Below, piece after piece: positions 18,730-26,370 of a stretch of 44,021 nt of DNA. The stretch comes from Chthoniobacteraceae bacterium (GTDB taxonomy: Bacteria > Verrucomicrobiota > Verrucomicrobiia > Chthoniobacterales > Chthoniobacteraceae). Position 1 is the stretch's first letter. Each line of letters starts with the position of its first letter. Position numbers and translations under genes: made by a program. Below the pieces are notes generated by a model that made no database searches, was not told the origin of the DNA, and saw only the letters and a list, made by a program, of their open reading frames with translations. Location: the NCBI GenBank assembly GCA_947448395.1, contig CANFNA010000008.1, positions 1 to 44,021 on the forward strand, given 5' to 3'.

Positions 18730-19644
18730 ATGAAAGCGCCTTGGGAATGGAGAGAAGAAGACCTGCTGGTACTTGTCGCGGCTGGTGAGAAGGAGAGTAT
18801 TACCCTCGATTACAAAGCCTGTGGTTCTTTGAAGAACACAGATGCAAAAAAAATCGAGTTGAGTAAGGACATCTCAGCTTTTGCTAACTCGGCAGGCGGG
18901 ACGATTGTCTACGGAGTATCAGAAAATGGATACGTCCCGACTGGTTTGGATGTCGGATTCGATCCTAACGAGATTTCCAAGGAATGGATCGAGCAGGTTC
19001 TGAACTCTCGAATTCAGCGGAGAATTTCAGGCATTCGAATCAATCAAATTGAGCTGGTGACGACAGCACCTGGAAAAGTGGCTTACGCTGTTCATATTCC
19101 TCAGAGCTTAGATGCACCCCATCAAGCTGCGGACAAACGCTTCTATAAACGTTTCAACTTCGAATCCGTACCGATGGAAGAGTACGAGATCCGAGACGTT
19201 TCAAGACGTCAATCTGCCCCGGATCTTTCCCTCGGATTTGAACTGGTTAGGGCTGAGCAGGCTACTCCACAGCTTTGGCGGCTCCGATTGACTATCGAGA
19301 ACATGTCGCCTGTCCCTGCGGAATACATCGTGATCAAGCTGTTCATGGATTCGAGGATAGTTCTCCCGCAAGGCAATGGAGGCTTCAATACCTCAGGAGA
19401 AGCTCAATGGCCCATGCTTCCTGGGTATGTGTTCAATTGTTTTCAACTGAACCATGCGATTCCTTCCAAAATACCTGTTTTTGCGGGGTTGCGGTTCAAC
19501 GTTCTAGAAGGGGATCTCATCATTACGGTTCCTGCCGATGAGACGTATTTCTGTGGTTGGAGTGTTGCTTCGCCGGGCATGAGTGAGCGCCAGAAGTTTT
19601 CCGTCTTCCGTTTTCCAAGTGGAAGCATTCAGGAAATACTCTAA
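18730..19644 (+). CDS. AlbA_2/Schlafen-type ATP-binding-domain protein
   Basis: 304 residues. The first 150 form an AlbA_2 (Schlafen-like) domain: ESITLDYKACGS (about 19-30) is the acidic/lysine motif, FANSAGGTIVYGV (about 54-66) the glycine strand, and HIPQSLDAPHQAADKRFYKRF the late basic segment. Some members of this fold are nucleases or nucleic-acid sensors. The C-terminal half (160-304) is beta-rich and unrecognised. It starts 15 bases after hsdS with a GGAGG-type site, so it is the last gene of the restriction operon. AlbA_2 genes often accompany type I systems, suggesting an accessory defence role, but its function here is unknown. Confidence 0.75.
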   Translation: MKAPWEWREEDLLVLVAAGEKESITLDYKACGSLKNTDAKKIELSKDISAFANSAGGTIVYGVSENGYVPTGLDVGFDPNEISKEWIEQVLNSRIQRRISGIRINQIELVTTAPGKVAYAVHIPQSLDAPHQAADKRFYKRFNFESVPMEEYEIRDVSRRQSAPDLSLGFELVRAEQATPQLWRLRLTIENMSPVPAEYIVIKLFMDSRIVLPQGNGGFNTSGEAQWPMLPGYVFNCFQLNHAIPSKIPVFAGLRFNVLEGDLIITVPADETYFCGWSVASPGMSERQKFSVFRFPSGSIQEIL

Positions 19645-20054
19645 CCCACCCATCGGCAGAGCTGCCGCATTCCTCTCCAGCCGAGCCCTGTTTTTCCCAA
19701 ACAGGCCACCGGTTTTCTCGCCCCGTTTTTGAAGACCCTTCGGGTGAGGGGATTCGCCACGTTGTGGAGTTGCCACCCGAGCCGCACCTCTCAGCAACTT
19801 CGAAATGCCCCTGCGGGCTTTCGCCGTCAAGGGGGCAAGATCCGGCATAAAGCCGCTGCGCTTTTTATTCCGTTCTTCTCCGCTGCGCTGCGCCCTTGAC
19901 CGCGCGGACTCGGGAACGTAAGGTAGCCTTCAGGGAAAGGTATGAAAAGCCCGGACGAGTAAGATGAAGGAGTACAGGGATCTTAACCCGAGAATGTTCG
20001 TTAAATGCCATGCCTCCGTGGGGTGAAACGTGGGTGCCTGATTACAGCAATGCC
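19645..20054. other. Non-coding, hairpin-rich stretch after the restriction operon
   Basis: No credible gene on either strand. A CCTGTTT/AAACAGG hairpin (19687-19693 with 19699-19705) could end the hsd transcript, though it lacks a clear T-run, and GGCAG/CTGCC arms lie near 19658-19670. The middle part (19790-19930) is strongly strand-asymmetric and looks like decayed mobile-element sequence, but I cannot name a source. Confidence 0.4.
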
Positions 20055-20369
20055 TTACACCGCACGGAGGTGGTCCAGTGTTTCTGGGAACTTCTTAACC
20101 AACTTGATGAGAAGAGCCGCGTGCGCGTTGGGTTTGCTCCGGCCTTGCTCCCAGCTCTCCACAGTTCGTGGGTTGGTACGGATTGTTCGGGCAAAGAGGG
20201 CACGTGACAGGTGAAGGTCTTCCCGAAGTTTGCGTAGTTCCTCAGGCGCGACGACGGGAGCCTCCTGTTCTGCCATATGGACACGCTTCAGCGTTAATTT
20301 CCCCTCGCGTTCAGCAGTTAATGACGTGATGCCTTCCTTCAATTCACTGAGCAGGTTGCGCTTTTTCAT
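20055..20369 (-). CDS. HigA/NadS-type HTH antitoxin
   Basis: 104 residues from ATG 20369, one base after the toxin stop. The C-terminal half, ELRKLREDLHLSRALFARTIRTNPRTVESWEQGRSKPNAHAALLIKLV, is an XRE-type helix-turn-helix of the NadS/HigA sort. The N-terminal part is basic and probably binds the toxin. It should neutralise the RelE-like protein encoded just before it and repress the operon through the inverted repeat at 20811-20827. A GTG 5 codons upstream (20384) would overlap the toxin gene and cannot be excluded. The order toxin-then-antitoxin is characteristic of higBA modules. Confidence 0.82.
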   Translation of the reverse strand: MKKRNLLSELKEGITSLTAEREGKLTLKRVHMAEQEAPVVAPEELRKLREDLHLSRALFARTIRTNPRTVESWEQGRSKPNAHAALLIKLVKKFPETLDHLRAV

Positions 20370-20370
20370 A

Positions 20371-20790
20371 TTATTTATTCCCACGTTGGCTGCGGCTTTT
20401 TACTGGCGGCTTACTCGGTTTAGAACGGTTTAATAATTCATTTTCCAACAACGCCTTGAACGCTTTTCGTTCAGCTGCGGAAAGGTCTTCCATCTCTCCT
20501 TTGCTATAGAGGGTGAACATCCAGAATTCCGGCCCTCCGTCCCAAAAGTAATAGATGATGCGTAACCCACCGCGCTTACCCTTGCCGCGTTGTTTGTCTT
20601 CAAACCGAACCTTCCTGAGTCCCCCGGATCCCTTAATCACATCGCCTGCTTCAGGATTTACTAGGAGAAGATTTTGCAAAGTGCGGTAGTCTTCATCGGT
20701 CAAATAGACCTGACGCCAGCGTTGGAACGGAGGCAACTCGACAAAAGTTGGTAGAGGGAGGCCCGATTTGAATGAGGGTCTGAAGACCAT
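20371..20790 (-). CDS. RelE/HigB-family toxin
   Basis: 139 residues from ATG 20790, picked because GAGGAGA lies 9-10 bases upstream. The fold signature is LRKVRFEDKQRGKGKRGGLRIIYYFWDGGPEFWMFTLYSKGEMEDLSAAERKAFKALLENE, which is characteristic of RelE/HigB mRNA interferases that cut translated mRNA on the ribosome. Basic residues K and R in that segment (KQRGKGKRGGLR) are the probable RNA contacts. It is directly followed by its antitoxin. Its role on the island is probably to stabilise it. An alternative start six codons earlier (20808) lies over the promoter/operator and is less likely. Confidence 0.85.
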   Translation of the reverse strand: MVFRPSFKSGLPLPTFVELPPFQRWRQVYLTDEDYRTLQNLLLVNPEAGDVIKGSGGLRKVRFEDKQRGKGKRGGLRIIYYFWDGGPEFWMFTLYSKGEMEDLSAAERKAFKALLENELLNRSKPSKPPVKSRSQRGNK

Positions 20791-20810
20791 ATTGGAGTCT
20801 CCTCTCAATC

Positions 20811-20827
20811 ATACGAATGGATCGTAT
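20811..20827 (-). promoter_or_regulatory. Probable operator of the toxin-antitoxin operon
   Basis: A perfect 6-bp inverted repeat with 5-base spacer (ATACGA-N5-TCGTAT) lies 20 bases before the toxin ATG, where HigA-type proteins bind. It overlaps likely promoter sequence (TATACGAT on the minus strand). Confidence 0.6.
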
Positions 20828-20978
20828 AGTTTCAAGCCCGGCGATGCATTTCGACGGTGTACGTGCAGGTTGCTAAATTGTGCCCAGTAAACGCACGAGG
20901 TGCGCGTCATGCACAAGTTGCCCATGATTCGGCTAGAGTGTTTCGGAGGGTGAGCTGCTATTTAAGTGTAACTGATGG

Positions 20979-21030
20979 AGGCTCATAACCTGAAGGTCGT
21001 AGGTTCAAATCATACCCCCGCAACCACTTT
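20979..21030 (+). repeat. attR: displaced tRNA-fMet 3' half
   Basis: 52-bp copy of 8965-9016 with two differences. One restores A at tRNA position 58 (21008) and one breaks the G52-C62 pair (21012). With no 5' half it is not a working tRNA gene. It is probably the original 3' end of the host gene, pushed to the far side of the island at integration, and free to decay since. Confidence 0.9.
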
Positions 21031-21038
21031 GAAATGAT

Positions 21039-21064
21039 CCGCAGGCTCACGCTTGCGGGTTTTT
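21039..21064 (+). terminator. Terminator beyond attR (original tRNA-fMet terminator)
   Basis: 8-bp stem with one G-U pair (21039-21046 with 21051-21058), loop TCAC, then five T residues (21060-21064). Its position just after the displaced tRNA end suggests that it once ended the tRNA-fMet transcript. Confidence 0.7.
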
Positions 21065-21132
21065 CATTCTGAATGCCCGCACGGGAGTGGGCAGAGTCCC
21101 TAATGGGGCGCAATATCCAGCGGCTAAGGATG

Positions 21133-21747
21133 TTATTTTGATATCAGCGTGAGGTTGTCAACCATCAGATGGGCTGCGGTCGCGGTTCCACGTTTGTTGA
21201 TGTCGAAGACAATCTCGCAACTGGTGAAAAGGTCGTAGTCGCTATCCAAAATAGGCTCACCTCCTTTGAAGACTTTCTGAACGCCGTCCTTCCAGACTTT
21301 CTGTTCCCAATTTCGGAAATCTGAGAAGGCAAAGGTGTATTCCTTCCAGTCTGCAGTTGCAGGAATTTGAACGTAATATTGGACGGGTCGACCATCTGGC
21401 TGTGGGGCGTAGGACCGAAGCTGAAGATTCACGATCGTCGAGCTGTTGCTCCGCGCCCAAATCGAGATTCCGGAGAACTTCTGTTTCGAGATAGTTCCTT
21501 CTGGAAACCTTTTTTGGAGATTCGGCCATCCCGGTTTTGCAAAGTCCGCAATTAATTCCAATGCCTTGGGATGAGCGGGATCTTTGGTGGGCACAATCTT
21601 TGTCTTCAACTCCGAGAGTTTGACTGTTTTAGGGTCAAGCGAATCGAATTTGTCCAAGACCTTGGGTTTCGACGCGTCGGCTGCGAGGCTCAGGTGAGGG
21701 AGCATTGCAGCGGCGAGCGTCACGATGAGTGCACTCTGGTTTTTCAT
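21133..21747 (-). CDS. Exported carbohydrate-binding-module-like protein
   Basis: 204 residues from ATG 21747, preceded by GGAGG. The signal peptide covers about 1-24 (hydrophobic IVTLAAAMLPHLSLA, cleavage near AADAS). The mature part is a single beta-sandwich-like domain with alternating strands (FSGISIWARSNSSTIVNLQLRS, QYYVQIPATADWKEYTFAFSDF, SCEIVFDINKRGTATAAHLMVDNLTL). The pattern 'W...Y.F.f.dF' and the closing 'vDNl' are typical of CBM11/CIA30-like galactose-binding folds. Function is probably binding to a polysaccharide or another secreted protein. No catalytic residues are apparent, and it stands alone between unrelated genes. Confidence 0.65.
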   Translation of the reverse strand: MKNQSALIVTLAAAMLPHLSLAADASKPKVLDKFDSLDPKTVKLSELKTKIVPTKDPAHPKALELIADFAKPGWPNLQKRFPEGTISKQKFSGISIWARSNSSTIVNLQLRSYAPQPDGRPVQYYVQIPATADWKEYTFAFSDFRNWEQKVWKDGVQKVFKGGEPILDSDYDLFTSCEIVFDINKRGTATAAHLMVDNLTLISK

Positions 21748-21831
21748 GGGGGGCCTCCTTCTTACCAAAAAGGGGGCTCCCTTCAAAGACTTACGAAGCA
21801 GGACAAGGAATGAAAGGCGGCGAGACGGTGC

Positions 21832-22656
21832 TCACCATGCCAGCCGAGCGATCAGACTGAGGCTCATGCGCTCTGCTTCGGCAATTTCCGGCTCACTCAT
21901 TTCCTGCTGCATCGCCGCTCCGGCTTCGATCCCTTCATTTTCGAATTCTGGGATGTCTTCGCAGGCGGCTCCAACTGACATCCAAGCTGCCCCAATCGCT
22001 CGATGTCGTGGGACGCCATTGCCGTGGAAGTACATCAGTCCCAGACTGTAGCAAGCGGGTGGAAATCCCTGAATTGCGGCTTTGTAATACCAATCGACGG
22101 CTCTGTTTGGATCCTTCACAACGCCTCGGCCATGTTCGTAAAGCCCGCCTAGACAGTGTTGAGCCTTGTCGAGACCTTGTTCGGCTGCGAGCCGGTACCA
22201 ACCCACGGCTGTCCGGAGCCGGCGTCCGCTTTCGAACTCCTCATCATTGAGCTCCCCGAGTTGGTACTGAGCTTCCGCAGATCCATATTCAGCGGCCTTG
22301 GAATACCATTCGAGAGCCTTTCGTCGGTCTTCAGGAACGCCGTCGCCTGCCGCATAAATTTCTCCTAGAAAACACAGAGCGCTTTCACAGTCTTGAGCGG
22401 CGGACTTGAGCAGCCACTCCAGTCCTAGCTCGATGTCCTCGTCGAGACCAAATCCGTAGAAGCTCATCACCCCGAGATTGAATTGAGCGAGCCGACAGCC
22501 CTGATCCGCTGCTTTTTGAAACCATTCCGCCGCCTCCTCGAGATCCATTGGCACTCGGACCCCTTCCACGTAAAGAAGCGCTAAGTGCAGTTGCGCCTCT
22601 GCACAGCCTCCTTCTGCGCTCCATCGGAGCTCTTCAAGATCATCATCACCACTCAT
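21832..22656 (-). CDS. Sel1-repeat protein
   Basis: 274 residues built of about six Sel1-like repeats of 36 residues from residue 13 to 250 (AEAQLHLALLYVEGVRVPMD, LAQFNLGVMSFYGFGLDED, SALCFLGEIYAAGDGVPED, SAEAQYQLGEL, KAQHCLGGLYEHGRGVVKD, PACYSLGLMYFHGNGVPRH). This is an alpha-solenoid for protein-protein contacts. There is no signal peptide, so it is probably cytoplasmic. The acidic N-terminus (MSGDDDLEEL) and a helical C-terminal tail lie outside the repeats. No neighbour indicates its partner. Confidence 0.88.
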   Translation of the reverse strand: MSGDDDLEELRWSAEGGCAEAQLHLALLYVEGVRVPMDLEEAAEWFQKAADQGCRLAQFNLGVMSFYGFGLDEDIELGLEWLLKSAAQDCESALCFLGEIYAAGDGVPEDRRKALEWYSKAAEYGSAEAQYQLGELNDEEFESGRRLRTAVGWYRLAAEQGLDKAQHCLGGLYEHGRGVVKDPNRAVDWYYKAAIQGFPPACYSLGLMYFHGNGVPRHRAIGAAWMSVGAACEDIPEFENEGIEAGAAMQQEMSEPEIAEAERMSLSLIARLAW

Positions 22657-22765
22657 GGGGTAGGGCAGACAGTAACAGGGGAGCCTTCAAAAGTGATTGG
22701 GAAAGGATAAAAAAATGGACTGTAGAATTTCGAAGTCAAAACAGCGGGGTGTGAGCAGAGGGGGT

Positions 22766-24079
22766 TCACTTGTGGACCCGAAACTCGTGCGGTTTAGGGA
22801 TCACGGCGACTCCTATTTGTTCGACTAAATCTACAAGTTGCTTTCGCAGGAAAGTTTGTTGCGGCTTGGCCTTCTCATAGTCCTTGACCCGATCCCGGGG
22901 CCAGCCAGTGATCTTGGGATTATCCAAGAGTTTTTGCGCCGCAGCTGCCCAGTCGAACTCGGATGGATCGCCAATATCCCGGCCCATTTTCCACTCCACA
23001 TAGTCCAAAAGTCGCAGTTGCTTTACAATATCGTGGCGTTGTTCATCAAGTTTCGCCACTTCAAGCGCCTGCAGGTACTGAGGCGTGTCGGGATGGTCCG
23101 CGAGATTGATGCCTTGAGCTAGTTCTGAAGCGGTTGCCGAGCAGATCCGCTTACCATCAATCTCAAGTTGGTATAAACCCTCTGGGAGGTTTAAAATTTG
23201 CAGAGTTTCCTGATTTAGCTCGTGTTGGAATGGCACCCACTGAAGTGCGGCTTTGCAGCTTTCCGGAACCGGAAATGGAAGTGCCTCTTCGGTGAAAGTG
23301 AACTGCAGCGAATCTTTACCAGCAGCGTCGCAATGGATCTCCGAAACTAGTTTTGGAATTTGGAGTGCTGAAAGAAATAGATGGGCCATTACAAAGTGGC
23401 CGGGATCCCCTGGGTGAATCCGATCCGCGCCAACTATCGAGAACTTCGGATTCTCAAGCTGATGCACGCGGTTGATCTCGCTCATCGGGCCGTGAAAATC
23501 GACGACTGATGCTCCGAATTCGCGAGCGAGTTCCCGTACGTTTTCGGCGCAGCGAGCGAGTGCGCCGTTAACCCCTAGAGCCGCAATAGTGTCAGACTTC
23601 GACGTTTCATCATAGATCGACGGAGTCAGAAACATAATCGTCGCACCCGTGCTCTTCAACTTTTCGCAGAGCTTGCGCATGTTCGCAAAATGCGCGGACA
23701 AGGCGGCTTCGCGTTTCTGTAGCAATTCTGGGGAGGCTTCTCCGGGCTCGTAAAGGTTTCGAGAAACATCATTCATTCCGAGCATGATGGTCGCCAGATT
23801 CGGCTGATGGCGCAGAATGTCGGCGTCAAATCGACGCAAAGCACCGGAAGCTGTGTCGCCGGAAATTCCGCAGTTAAAAAATGCGAAGGAGCGGCCAGGG
23901 AATCTTGTCGCGTAAAATAACGAGATGTAGCGGTGGTAGGAGCCTCCGTGGGTGATGCTGTCGCCGATGGCGCACCATCGGAGGTCGGGGGGGAACTCGG
24001 TGGCGATGGCAGTTTGTAGCGACAGGAGGGCTGTTAGCAGGATAAAAACGCTCAACAGGAGGGATCGGAAGGTGCGCAT
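22766..24079 (-). CDS. Exported SGNH/GDSL hydrolase
   Basis: 437 residues with a signal peptide (MRTFRSLLLSVFILLTALLSLQ, cut near AIATEF). The SGNH blocks are all present: block I AIGDSITHGG with nucleophile S41, block II Gly in NCGISGDTASG, block III GMNDVSR with the Asn, and block V DRIHPGDPGH with the catalytic Asp and His. This predicts an esterase or deacetylase acting on carbohydrate or lipid esters outside the cytoplasm; the family includes sialate and xylan acetyl esterases. The last 170 residues beyond block V are long for the family and may form an extra accessory domain. It stands divergent from the PQQ dehydrogenase. Confidence 0.88.
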   Translation of the reverse strand: MRTFRSLLLSVFILLTALLSLQTAIATEFPPDLRWCAIGDSITHGGSYHRYISLFYATRFPGRSFAFFNCGISGDTASGALRRFDADILRHQPNLATIMLGMNDVSRNLYEPGEASPELLQKREAALSAHFANMRKLCEKLKSTGATIMFLTPSIYDETSKSDTIAALGVNGALARCAENVRELAREFGASVVDFHGPMSEINRVHQLENPKFSIVGADRIHPGDPGHFVMAHLFLSALQIPKLVSEIHCDAAGKDSLQFTFTEEALPFPVPESCKAALQWVPFQHELNQETLQILNLPEGLYQLEIDGKRICSATASELAQGINLADHPDTPQYLQALEVAKLDEQRHDIVKQLRLLDYVEWKMGRDIGDPSEFDWAAAAQKLLDNPKITGWPRDRVKDYEKAKPQQTFLRKQLVDLVEQIGVAVIPKPHEFRVHK

Positions 24080-24184
24080 GAGTTGTTTTTACAACACGGA
24101 TTCTTGGCTAGATTGTCACGCACTGAAGCGTTCGCGCTACTTGGGTTGTTTCTGTCCGTGCGTTTTTAATGAGACTCGGTAGGG

Positions 24185-26341
24185 ATGTTATTTATGAGAT
24201 GGTTCCTCCCCGTTCTGTTTTCTTTCGTTGTTTCTGTTTCTGGCGCGGACTCTGACTGGCCTGCTTATCTTGGGGATAAAGAGTCCTCACATTTTTCAAA
24301 GCTGAGACAAATCACTCCGGAAAATGTATCCAAACTGGAACCCGCGTGGTCTTTCAAAGCGGGCGGGGCTTCCCCAGAGAACCGGTCGCAAATCCAGTGT
24401 AATCCATTGGTCATCGGCGGTGTTCTTTATGCGACAACGCCGGACCAGAAAGCCTTTGCGCTCGATGCGGAGACGGGCAAGGAATTGTGGCGGTTCGATC
24501 CTGTTTCCATTCCTGGTATTACGAAGTCAGGAGTGAATCGTGGGCTGATGTTTTGGGAGGACGCGTCGCGTGTATCGGATCGCCGAATTTACTATGCGAA
24601 TGACCATTACCTGCATGCCTTGGATGCAGCGACTGGAAAGCCGGTGTCCTCATTTGGGAAGGACGGATGGATTGATCTAAAAAAGGATCTTGGAAGGGAG
24701 GTTGGAGGTTTGGCCCTCGGCGTAACCACTCCCGGTGTCGTTTACGGTAATTTGATTATTTTAGGAATGCGGGTTGGCGAGGGGCCTGCCCCAGCTGCTC
24801 CCGGGCCGATTCGCGCTTTTGATGCACGCACCGGTAAATTGGTGTGGCGCTTCAATACAATCCCATTACCTGGTGAATTTGGTTATGAAACGTGGCCTCC
24901 GAATGCGCACGAGTACGTCGGCGGTGCGAATGTCTGGAGCGGCTTTGCACTCGATGAAAAGCGGGGGATTGTTTTCTGTCCGACAGGTTCTGCAGCGTTT
25001 GATTTTTGGGGAGGGAATCGCATTGGGCAAAACCTGTTTGCGAACTGCCTGATCGCCCTTGACGCAACCACCGGCAAACGAATTTGGCATCAACAGTTGG
25101 TGCACCACGATCTATGGGATCGTGATCCGCCGGCAGCGCCGAATCTTTTAACCCTTATCCATGACGGTAAGAAACGGGACGCGGTCGCACAGGTGATGAA
25201 GGCTGGGTATGTTTTTGTCTTTGATCGAGAAACCGGAGAGCCGTTGTTCCCAATCGAGGAGGTGCCAGTGCCGGCGTCTGATATTCCCGGCGAATCGGCC
25301 TGGCCAACACAGCCTATTCCCGTGAAACCCGCTCCATTCACTCGGCAGGTTCTCTCTTATGACCAACTGACCAATCTTTCGCCCGAGGCTCATCGACAGG
25401 TTCTGGAGCGGTTTTCAAAGGTTCGCCCGCATTTGCCATTCGCTCCGCCGAGTCGCGATGGAACGATCATTTTTCCCGGATTTGATGGAGGCGCTGAATG
25501 GGGCGGTGCGGCTGCAGACCCTGAGGGCGTGTTGTACGTAAATGCCAATGAGATGGCGTGGATCCTGACCATCGTTGAAAGCAAACGGGACGGCGCAGAA
25601 ACCAAGTCAGGAGGCGATGGGATCTACATGCAAATTTGCGCTGCGTGCCACGGACTAGATCGGATGGGGAACAAGGCCCAGAATGTGCCTCCCCTCGTGG
25701 GCGTGGAAGCGCGATTGAAACGGCAGGATGTACTGGCTTTGCTCAAGACCGGAAAGGGCGTGATGCCTTCATTCGGATTTCTTTCTGAAACGCAGCAGAA
25801 TCAAGTCGCAGATTTTTTATTCGGAAATGGAGCGGCCCAAACGGGGCCTGCAGCGGCAGTCAACTCAGCGGGAAAAAAGGAGGAAATGGGCGGTGCGGAC
25901 GTGTTGGGAAAGATTCCGTTCACGCACACCGGATATCATCGGTGGCTTGATCCCAACGGATACCCCGCGGTGAAGCCTCCTTGGGGCACATTGAATGCCA
26001 TCGATCTCAATACCGGCGAGTATCTCTGGCGCACGACTTTGGGAGAGTATCCAGAACTCACAGCGAAGGGGATTCCTCCCACCGGAACTGAAAATTACGG
26101 GGGGCCCGTAGTGACCGCGGGTGGATTGCTTTTTATAGCGGCAAGCAAGGATGAGCACCTGCGTGCCTTCGACAGGAAAACAGGAAAGGAACTGTGGAAG
26201 TTCCGTCTTCCGGCTGCTGGATATGCGACGCCTGCGACTTATTCGGTGAAGGGAAGGCAGTACGTTGTAATTGCGTGTGGTGGTGGAAAAATTGGGACCA
26301 AGAGCGGAGACACCTACATGGCATTTGCATTGCCCCAGTAA
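24185..26341 (+). CDS. PQQ-dependent dehydrogenase with fused cytochrome c domain
   Basis: 718 residues. A signal peptide (1-20) precedes an eight-bladed quinoprotein beta-propeller of the membrane-bound glucose/alcohol dehydrogenase type (repeated 'ALDAxTGxxxW' blades such as ALDAETGKELWRF and AFDARTGKLVWRF). The propeller is interrupted at about residues 475-555 by a cytochrome c domain with heme motif C485-A-A-C488-H489. The final blade (FDRKTGKELWKF) closes the ring. The layout matches dehydrogenases that oxidise sugars or alcohols in the periplasm and pass electrons to heme c. The substrate is unknown. No PQQ biosynthesis genes are in the window. Confidence 0.88.
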   Translation: MLFMRWFLPVLFSFVVSVSGADSDWPAYLGDKESSHFSKLRQITPENVSKLEPAWSFKAGGASPENRSQIQCNPLVIGGVLYATTPDQKAFALDAETGKELWRFDPVSIPGITKSGVNRGLMFWEDASRVSDRRIYYANDHYLHALDAATGKPVSSFGKDGWIDLKKDLGREVGGLALGVTTPGVVYGNLIILGMRVGEGPAPAAPGPIRAFDARTGKLVWRFNTIPLPGEFGYETWPPNAHEYVGGANVWSGFALDEKRGIVFCPTGSAAFDFWGGNRIGQNLFANCLIALDATTGKRIWHQQLVHHDLWDRDPPAAPNLLTLIHDGKKRDAVAQVMKAGYVFVFDRETGEPLFPIEEVPVPASDIPGESAWPTQPIPVKPAPFTRQVLSYDQLTNLSPEAHRQVLERFSKVRPHLPFAPPSRDGTIIFPGFDGGAEWGGAAADPEGVLYVNANEMAWILTIVESKRDGAETKSGGDGIYMQICAACHGLDRMGNKAQNVPPLVGVEARLKRQDVLALLKTGKGVMPSFGFLSETQQNQVADFLFGNGAAQTGPAAAVNSAGKKEEMGGADVLGKIPFTHTGYHRWLDPNGYPAVKPPWGTLNAIDLNTGEYLWRTTLGEYPELTAKGIPPTGTENYGGPVVTAGGLLFIAASKDEHLRAFDRKTGKELWKFRLPAAGYATPATYSVKGRQYVVIACGGGKIGTKSGDTYMAFALPQ

Positions 26342-26357
26342 AAAAGAGCAGGGCTCT
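26340..26357 (-). terminator. Terminator of the ruvA / ATP-grasp-like operon
   Basis: On the minus strand AGAGC-CCT-GCTCT followed by TTTTTT (complement of 26340-26345), 14 bases after the stop of the ATP-grasp-like gene. The stem is only 5 bp. It overlaps the end of the PQQ dehydrogenase gene, which is convergent. Confidence 0.5.
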
Positions 26358-26370
26358 GGTGTACCTTGGA

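Noticed and set aside
19504-19848. 114-codon minus-strand frame (MPDLAPLTAKARRG...)
   Set aside because: Overlaps the end of the AlbA_2 gene and looks like the translation of repeat-like, decayed sequence.
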